Positions 22,742 through 28,166 of a DNA stretch of 28,166 bases are shown piece by piece; positions within the stretch are counted from its first letter, which is position 1, and each line of letters starts with the position of its first letter. Position numbers and translations under genes: made by a program. Origin of the DNA: Christensenella sp. UBA7588 (GTDB taxonomy: Bacteria > Bacillota > Clostridia > Christensenellales > CAG-917). The DNA lies in the NCBI GenBank assembly GCA_002478945.1, contig DLKM01000015.1, forward strand, positions 61,457 to 89,622, read 5' to 3'. The notes below the pieces were generated by a model. The model saw only the letters and a list, made by a program, of their open reading frames with translations. It was not told the origin of the DNA and did not search any database.

Positions 22742-24058
22742 ATGGCAAAAGATATTCAAATATATTTGAATAATTTTTTTGAAAAATACGGGTTTTCCGA
22801 TGCGAAAATCGGTGTTGCTTTGAGCGGCGGAAGGGATTCCGTCGCGCTTGCCTATGCTTTGAAAAAGGGCGGTTACGACGTGGTCGCAATCAACGTCGAA
22901 CACGGCATAAGAGGGGACAGAAGCGTTGCTGACAGCGATTTCGTAAAGTCGTTTTGCAAAGAGCAGAATATCGATTTGTATTTCGAGAGCGTAGACGCGC
23001 CCGCTTTTGCCAAACAAAACGGTTACACCGTCGAGCAGGCGGCAAGGATTTTGCGATACGAAGTTTTCCAAAACGCGCTCGACAAGGGCGTTTGCGACGT
23101 CGTCGCGCTTGCGCATCATCAAGACGACCAAGCGGAAACCGTGCTTATGCGCATAATCAGAGGCACGGGAGTAGGCGGACTTTGCGGTATGCGCGCCGTG
23201 CGCGGCAGTTTTATCCGTCCGCTGTTGGAGTGTCCGAGAGAGGATATAAACGTGTATTGCGCGCTCAATTCGCTAAGTTACGTCGAGGACGAAACGAACG
23301 CTTGCACGGACTATACGCGCAACTATCTGCGCAGCCAACTTGCTGAGATGAAAGAGCGTTTCCCTGCGATTTGCAATAACTTTGCAAGGCTTTCGCAAAA
23401 CGCTGCCGAAGAAGAAGATTTTGTGGAATCGCTCGTTCCCGACGTCTGCAAAACGGGCAACGAGGTTTGCGTAGAACTCGATTCGGTTCAAAGCGAGTTT
23501 TTGGCAAAAAGGCTGATATTTAAGGCAATCCGCGCGCTCGGAGTCACTCAAGATATAGAAAGCCGTCATTATCCGTTGATATTTGCGCTCAACGACGCGC
23601 AAAACGGCAAAAAAATTCAACTAACGCACGGAATAAGCGTGCATAAAGACGGCAAATCTCTGGTTTTTTCCAAGGACGAAACTGTGGCAAACGAGTGCCT
23701 CGAGGAACATTTTTCGGAGGGCGTATTCGACGATTTCGGCGCAGTTGCGCAAAGAGTGTCTTACGAGCAGTACGTTGCCGAAAAAGGCAACGGCGCACTC
23801 TTTATCGACTTTGACAAATTGCCCGACGGCGCGGTTTTAAGGCATCGCAAAGAGGGAGATTTTATTTGCAAGTTCGGCGGAGGGACAAAGAGCCTCGGAG
23901 ACTTTTTGACGGACAGGAAAATCGCGCTTCGCAAGAGAGATTCGCTTGCCGTGGTTGCGTTCGGCAACGAAGTTTTTGCCGTGTTCGGGGTGGAAATATC
24001 CTCGAAAGTCGCCGTGGATGAAAACAGCGTAACAATTCTAAAACTTACGATAAAATAA
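22742..24058 (+). CDS. tilS: tRNA(Ile)-lysidine synthase
   Basis: The 438-residue protein has the PP-loop ATP-pyrophosphatase motif SGGRDS (28-33), VNVEHG-like INVEHGIRG, AHHQDDQAET and RPLLECPRE, all typical of TilS. The C-terminal substrate domain is present (RHRKEGDFICKF, KSLGDFLTD). It attaches lysine to C34 of tRNA-Ile(CAT) so that it reads AUA; the gene is normally essential. ATG 22742 is chosen because the homology begins there. It has no ribosome binding site of the usual type. It sits 36 bases after spoIIE, and hpt follows, as in many Firmicutes. Confidence 0.94.
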   Translation: MAKDIQIYLNNFFEKYGFSDAKIGVALSGGRDSVALAYALKKGGYDVVAINVEHGIRGDRSVADSDFVKSFCKEQNIDLYFESVDAPAFAKQNGYTVEQAARILRYEVFQNALDKGVCDVVALAHHQDDQAETVLMRIIRGTGVGGLCGMRAVRGSFIRPLLECPREDINVYCALNSLSYVEDETNACTDYTRNYLRSQLAEMKERFPAICNNFARLSQNAAEEEDFVESLVPDVCKTGNEVCVELDSVQSEFLAKRLIFKAIRALGVTQDIESRHYPLIFALNDAQNGKKIQLTHGISVHKDGKSLVFSKDETVANECLEEHFSEGVFDDFGAVAQRVSYEQYVAEKGNGALFIDFDKLPDGAVLRHRKEGDFICKFGGGTKSLGDFLTDRKIALRKRDSLAVVAFGNEVFAVFGVEISSKVAVDENSVTILKLTIK

Positions 24059-24114
24059 CGTTGCGTCCCGAAAACGCACCGTAAACCATACTATACTTAT
24101 CTCAAGAGGTCAAA

Positions 24115-24657
24115 ATGTACGGAAAAGAAATCAAAAAAGTTCTTATCGCAAAAGACGAAATCGCAAAACGCGTCGCCGAACTCGGCGAGCAAATCAACCG
24201 TGACTATCAGGGACAATCCGTGACTCTCGTTTGCACGTTGAGAGGCGCAAGCATATTTTTTGCCGACCTCGTGAGAGAACTCACGGGAGACGTGGAGATA
24301 GACTTTATCGCGGTATCCAGTTACGGCGCAGGTACGAAATCGAGCGGAGAAGTCAAGATGATAAAGGACTTGTCCGAACCCATAAAAGACAAAAACGTGA
24401 TTATCGTCGAGGACATTATAGACACGGGCATCACGCTTTGCTACCTCAAGAGATTGCTCGAGGCACGCGCTCCCAAATCGTTGAAAGTTTGCGCGCTTTT
24501 GGACAAACCGTCTCGTCGCAAGGTGGACTTCAAGGGAGATTATATCGGCTTTGAAATAGAAAACGAATTCGTGGTAGGCTACGGTCTCGATTACAACGAA
24601 AAGATGAGAAATTTCAAAGACGTCTGCGTGCTTGCTCCGGAGGTTTACGGTGGCTGA
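24115..24657 (+). CDS. hpt: Hypoxanthine phosphoribosyltransferase
   Basis: The 180-residue protein has the PRPP-binding motif VIIVEDIIDTG (95-105), the LRGA loop and DFIAVSSYG. It joins hypoxanthine or guanine to PRPP, making IMP or GMP, and so uses the bases released by DeoD. AAGAGG precedes the ATG. The gap to tilS is 56 bases with no clear terminator, so the genes may be co-transcribed. Its last eight bases overlap the cca start. Confidence 0.95.
   Translation: MYGKEIKKVLIAKDEIAKRVAELGEQINRDYQGQSVTLVCTLRGASIFFADLVRELTGDVEIDFIAVSSYGAGTKSSGEVKMIKDLSEPIKDKNVIIVEDIIDTGITLCYLKRLLEARAPKSLKVCALLDKPSRRKVDFKGDYIGFEIENEFVVGYGLDYNEKMRNFKDVCVLAPEVYGG
24639..24643 (+). promoter_or_regulatory. Ribosome binding site that fixes the cca GTG start
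   Basis: GGAGG inside hpt lies six bases before GTG 24650. The upstream in-frame TTG at 24632 has no such site. Confidence 0.8.
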
Positions 24658-26014
24658 CGCCGAAGCAAAATTAAAAGAACTCGCAACTTTGTTTGCGCCT
24701 CACGCCACGCTTTATCTCGTGGGCGGCTGCGTAAGAGACGAGTTGCTCGGCGTTGAATGCTTCGATATTGACGTTTGCTCGAAACTTGAGGTTAAAGACG
24801 TCAAAACGTTGCTTTCAAATACCGAATTCGTCGTTTCGGACAAATGCCTGAGAATGGGTACGGTGCATATTTTCTGCAAAGATTTCGTTGCGGAATACAC
24901 GACTTTCCGTACGGACAGTTATGACAGAAACAGCGGAGAACATCGCCCCGAAACAGTTGAATTTACCACGGATATAACGCTTGACGCAAAGCGCAGAGAC
25001 TTTAAGTGCAACGCCTTGTATAAGGACGTATCGAGCGGAAATATAGTCGACGTAACGGGCGGTCTGCAGGATATAAAGAACAAGATTATATCGACTGCGG
25101 ACGACGCGAACGTCGTGTTCGAAGCGGACGGTTTGCGCATTTTGCGAATGGTACGTTTTGCGTGCGAACTCGGCTTCGAGATTGAAAAACATACGTTTGA
25201 CGTTGCAAAACGAAATGCGTGGAGAGTCAAGGATTTGGCTCCCGAACGCATAAGGGAAGAACTGTGCAAGATTTTCGTTTCCGACACGAGACACCCGTCG
25301 CTCGGAACATCCGAGGCACACGTTAAAGGAATAAGACTTCTTGACCGACTCGGGCTTGTGGACTTGCTCTTTCCCGAGCTTGCCGCGCTCAAAGGGCTTG
25401 AACAGCCCAAGAAATACCATTTGTACGACGCGTACGAACATAGCGTGAAAGCTTACGAGGTCGCACCGCCGCATTTGAGATTTTGCGCGTTGATGCACGA
25501 CATAGGCAAGGCAGAGGCGGTAAGGCTTTACGGCAATATGCACGGACACGACGAAGTGGGTGCCGAAATGGTAAAAAAGGTGTGCGCGCGCCTGAAGTTT
25601 TCAAATGCGGAAACGCAACGCGTCGCAAGGCTCGTGAGATGGCATATGGTGGATATTTCGGGAGATACGTCCGTCTACAAATTGCGCCGATTCGTTGCGA
25701 GAAACGCGGATATAATAGACGATTTGTGCTTGCTTATGAGAGCGGACGCGATTGCGTCTAAAGGCGTATGCGACAGACCGAACAGACTTGCTATTGTGGC
25801 AGACGAACTGAGAAAGGACGGCACTCCGCTTTGCAAAAAAGACCTCAAGGTCGGAGGAGCGGATTTGATAGAACTCGGGATAGAGGAAAAATACAGAGCC
25901 AAGCTGCTTGACGAGTTGTGGGACGATACGGTTTTGAATCCCGCGCTCAACGACAGACAAAAAGCTCTCGCACACATAAGAAAATTGTACGACAATATCA
26001 AAGAAGGAAAATAA
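24650..26014 (+). CDS. cca: CCA-adding tRNA nucleotidyltransferase with HD domain
   Basis: The 454-residue protein starts with GTG, judged from GGAGG at 24639 and from homology. The nucleotidyltransferase head has LVGGCVRDELLG (about 23-34) and the two metal Asp residues in DID (39-41). RILRMVRFA and APERIREEL complete the class II core. An HD domain follows, with MHDIGK at 282-287. Class II members add CCA to tRNA 3' ends or act as poly(A) polymerases; the former is likelier in Bacillota. Both tRNA genes in this window already encode CCA, so repair is the expected role for these. It overlaps hpt by eight bases. Confidence 0.88.
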   Translation: MADAEAKLKELATLFAPHATLYLVGGCVRDELLGVECFDIDVCSKLEVKDVKTLLSNTEFVVSDKCLRMGTVHIFCKDFVAEYTTFRTDSYDRNSGEHRPETVEFTTDITLDAKRRDFKCNALYKDVSSGNIVDVTGGLQDIKNKIISTADDANVVFEADGLRILRMVRFACELGFEIEKHTFDVAKRNAWRVKDLAPERIREELCKIFVSDTRHPSLGTSEAHVKGIRLLDRLGLVDLLFPELAALKGLEQPKKYHLYDAYEHSVKAYEVAPPHLRFCALMHDIGKAEAVRLYGNMHGHDEVGAEMVKKVCARLKFSNAETQRVARLVRWHMVDISGDTSVYKLRRFVARNADIIDDLCLLMRADAIASKGVCDRPNRLAIVADELRKDGTPLCKKDLKVGGADLIELGIEEKYRAKLLDELWDDTVLNPALNDRQKALAHIRKLYDNIKEGK

Positions 26015-26016
26015 AT

Positions 26017-27327
26017 ATGACAATAGTATACGTTTTGCTTGCACTCAGCCTCGTATTGTCCGCAGCGTCTGCGGTCTTGTGCGCTATGCTGTTAAAAAAG
26101 CGTTCCGCAGGCGAAAAGACGATTACCGTCGAAGAATATCGCGACGAAACCGCTCGTTTGAAGAACGACGTCGAAGTGAATATAAAGATGGGCAATTCTA
26201 TGCTTGCAGGCTCAATAAACGCTCAAAACGACAATATAAAAGCGATGGGCGAGCGCATAGACAGATTTATGTACAACACGCAAAGAGGACTCGAGGACGT
26301 AAAGACGACCACCGCTCAAAGCATAGCGAATCTGCGCCTTGCCAACGAGCAGAGTATCAAGGAAATGAAAGAGGACAACGCAAAACAACTCGACAAAATG
26401 CGTGAAACCGTGGACGAAAAGTTGAGTGCAACTCTCGAACAACGTTTCAATCAATCTTTCAAAATCGTCAACGACAGGTTGGAAGAAATCAATCGCACTT
26501 TCGGAGAATTGCAAAATCTGCAAACGGGAGTCAGCGACCTCAATCGTATTTTCAAAAACGTCAAGACGAGAGGCACTTGGGGCGAAGTCGCGCTTGAAAA
26601 CTTGCTTGCGCAGATTCTTGCGCCCGAGCAGTATCAAAAGCAAGTGCGCATAAAACGCGGAAGCGAAGATATGGTGGACTTCGTGATAAGAATGCCCGGT
26701 AAAGGAGACGACGAGGTTATGTTGCCGATTGACGCAAAATTCCCCGTCGAGGACTACGCAAGGCTTGTTGAAGCGTCCGAAAAAGGCGACGTGGACGGCG
26801 TCGAAAGCGCGAGCAAGGCACTTGCCGCAAGAGTCAAGGCGGAGGCTATGAGCATTAGAGACAAATACGTCGTGCCGCCTCGCACCACCGATTTTGCGAT
26901 TATGTATCTTCCCACCGAAGGCTTGTACGCCGAAGTTATAAAAAGAGAAGGTCTCGTCGAGGACATTCAGAACAAGTTCAGAGTCGTCGTATGCGGACCT
27001 ACCACGATTGCCGCATTGCTCAACAGCTTGCAAATGGGATTCAGAAGCGTGGCAATCGAAAAGAGAAGCACCGAAATCGGCAAACTTTTGCAGAGTTTTA
27101 TGAGCGATTTCGCTATGTTCACAAAGTATCTCCGTCAAACGGGAGACAGGCTGGACAGCGTCAAAAAATCGCTTGAAAACGCAGAAGAACGCACGAGAAT
27201 AATAGGCAAAAAACTCAACAAAGTCAACAGCCTTTCCGACGAAAAGGGTCCGGATATGCAGACGTTGTTGGAAAGCGCACCCGACGGGGAAATAACATTT
27301 GAGGCAGACTACGAAAATGAAGGCTGA
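26017..27327 (+). CDS. rmuC: RmuC-family DNA recombination protein
   Basis: The 436-residue protein has an N-terminal membrane helix (4-24), a long helical coiled-coil region (about 40-170) and the RmuC domain (about 175-400). Landmarks are TRGTWGEVALE, LPIDAKFPVEDY, TTDFAIMYLPTEGLYAE and VVCGPTTIAALLNSLQMGF. RmuC proteins have a nuclease-like fold and limit inversions at short inverted repeats; the biochemical role is not settled. AAGAAGG lies before the ATG, which follows the cca stop by two bases. Confidence 0.9.
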   Translation: MTIVYVLLALSLVLSAASAVLCAMLLKKRSAGEKTITVEEYRDETARLKNDVEVNIKMGNSMLAGSINAQNDNIKAMGERIDRFMYNTQRGLEDVKTTTAQSIANLRLANEQSIKEMKEDNAKQLDKMRETVDEKLSATLEQRFNQSFKIVNDRLEEINRTFGELQNLQTGVSDLNRIFKNVKTRGTWGEVALENLLAQILAPEQYQKQVRIKRGSEDMVDFVIRMPGKGDDEVMLPIDAKFPVEDYARLVEASEKGDVDGVESASKALAARVKAEAMSIRDKYVVPPRTTDFAIMYLPTEGLYAEVIKREGLVEDIQNKFRVVVCGPTTIAALLNSLQMGFRSVAIEKRSTEIGKLLQSFMSDFAMFTKYLRQTGDRLDSVKKSLENAEERTRIIGKKLNKVNSLSDEKGPDMQTLLESAPDGEITFEADYENEG

Positions 27328-28105
27328 TTTGCACGTTCATACAACCAAAAGCGACGGCTCCAAAACGCCGTCGGAAGTGGTGCGTTGGGCAAAAGACAAG
27401 GGGCTTGACGTCATCGCGATTACCGACCACGACAGCGTGGACGGACTTGCCGAAGGCAGAAAAGAAGCTGAAAAACTCGGCTTGAAATTTGTTGACGGAA
27501 TAGAACTTTCCACCTTTTCAACTTGCGAAATCCATATTTTAGGATACAATATCGACTATAAAAACCCCGATTTCGTGCAAGAATTGCGAGCGGTTAAGGA
27601 TATGCGCAAGGACAGAAACAAGCGCATCGGACAAAAACTCGACGCACTCGGTATGAGCATCGATATAGACTTTGACAGCGACGGCGTGGGACGTATGAAT
27701 ATGGCTCGCGCTATGGTCAAAGCAGGGTATTGCAAAGACACGAGCGAGGCGTTTGACAAATACCTCGGAGTCGGCGCGAGAGCCTATTGCGAATGCCGCA
27801 GACTGACTCCCGTCGAAGCCGTCAAACTCATCAAAAAATACGGCGGTTTCGCATCGGTTGCGCACCCGAAAAAATACCTTCTCGACAAGAGGTTGGAATT
27901 GCTTTTGGGCGGGCTGAAACAATTCGGTCTCGACGGTCTCGAACTCAATTATCCGTCGCATACCGAGCAAGATAAAATCGCATTCGGAAAACTTGCCGAA
28001 AGATACCGTCTTTTGCCGACGGGTGGCAGCGATTATCACGGAGACGAGGACAAAAATTTCGTGTACGACCTCGACCCGAGAACTGCAAAAAGGTTAATTA
28101 GATAG
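27317..28105 (+). CDS. PHP-domain phosphoesterase
   Basis: The 262-residue protein has the PHP metal-binding motifs in order: DLHVHTTKSDG (His7, His9), ITDHDSVDG, GIELST, HILGYNID, VAHPKK and GGSDYHG. The closest characterised proteins (YciV type) remove phosphate from 3',5'-nucleoside bisphosphates or trim RNA 5' ends; the exact substrate here is unknown. The ATG overlaps the end of rmuC by 11 bases, with GAGG 12 bases upstream. It is the last gene of the run. Confidence 0.88.
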   Translation: MKADLHVHTTKSDGSKTPSEVVRWAKDKGLDVIAITDHDSVDGLAEGRKEAEKLGLKFVDGIELSTFSTCEIHILGYNIDYKNPDFVQELRAVKDMRKDRNKRIGQKLDALGMSIDIDFDSDGVGRMNMARAMVKAGYCKDTSEAFDKYLGVGARAYCECRRLTPVEAVKLIKKYGGFASVAHPKKYLLDKRLELLLGGLKQFGLDGLELNYPSHTEQDKIAFGKLAERYRLLPTGGSDYHGDEDKNFVYDLDPRTAKRLIR

Positions 28106-28153
28106 AAAGAAAACTTATAAACGGTATGTGTAGCTTCGAAGACGGAGTTTCGA

Positions 28154-28166
28154 GCCGCAAGGCGGC
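28154..28166. other. GC hairpin at the window edge
   Basis: GCCGC (28154-28158) pairs with GCGGC (28162-28166) around three bases, within the last 61 bases after the PHP gene. It may be the start of a terminator or another repeat cut by the window end. Confidence 0.35.

Noticed and set aside
28123..28166. Start of a new gene at the ATG near 28123
   Set aside because: No ribosome binding site precedes it and only about 14 codons are visible before the window ends.

Overview
The window looks like chromosomal DNA of an endospore-forming Clostridia-type Bacillota, probably an uncultured anaerobe. The reasons are a full-length SpoIIE phosphatase with two Spo0A-box sequences upstream, the spoIIE-tilS-hpt gene order typical of Firmicutes, AGGAGG-type ribosome binding sites, TTGACA/TATAAT promoters with 17-base spacers, and many lipoproteins. 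TGA is used as a stop throughout. No phage, insertion sequence, CRISPR array or rRNA was seen. The genus cannot be read from the sequence.

Layout. Bases 1-536 hold a non-coding tandem array of a ~125-bp unit that ends in an inverted repeat beside the terminator of a minus-strand tRNA-Gln(CTG). A plus-strand tRNA-Pro(CGG) follows, and its 3' half is part of a 28-bp inverted repeat with its own terminator. Next come an InlB-repeat lipoprotein (1134-2537), the tRNA-wobble methyltransferase mnmM with a low-molecular-weight tyrosine phosphatase (2591-3625), and two tandem paralogous lipoproteins of unknown function (3844-6997). Each of these two appears to be anchored at both ends: an N-terminal lipid and a C-terminal membrane helix followed by a basic tail.

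Bases 7162-13982 are a nucleoside salvage and catabolism cluster in three blocks: pdp-tdk-udk, psuG-deoC and deoD-deoB-cdd. Phosphorylases (Pdp, DeoD), cytidine deaminase and pseudouridine-phosphate glycosidase release bases. DeoB converts (deoxy)ribose 1-phosphate to the 5-phosphate, and DeoC splits deoxyribose 5-phosphate to acetaldehyde and glyceraldehyde 3-phosphate. Tdk and Udk save nucleosides by phosphorylation. No transporter, regulator or pseudouridine kinase lies in the cluster.

Bases 14061-17700 are a zinc-uptake operon: a small Cys/His membrane protein, znuA, znuC, znuB and a lipoprotein with a Cys-Cys motif. A possible Zur-like operator overlaps its -35 element. On the minus strand follow an FGGY sugar kinase and an ECF-transporter S component, each with its own near-consensus promoter.

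Bases 20322-28105 are a plus-strand housekeeping run: spoIIE, tilS, hpt, cca (GTG start overlapping hpt), rmuC and a PHP-domain phosphoesterase overlapping rmuC. The most unusual signals are the tandem array, the tRNA-Pro inverted repeat, the doubly anchored paralogues, repeated ACACGAAA hairpins in the nucleoside cluster, the two cysteine-rich zinc-operon proteins, and promoter placements at spoIIE and tilS that suggest leaderless or nearly leaderless transcripts.
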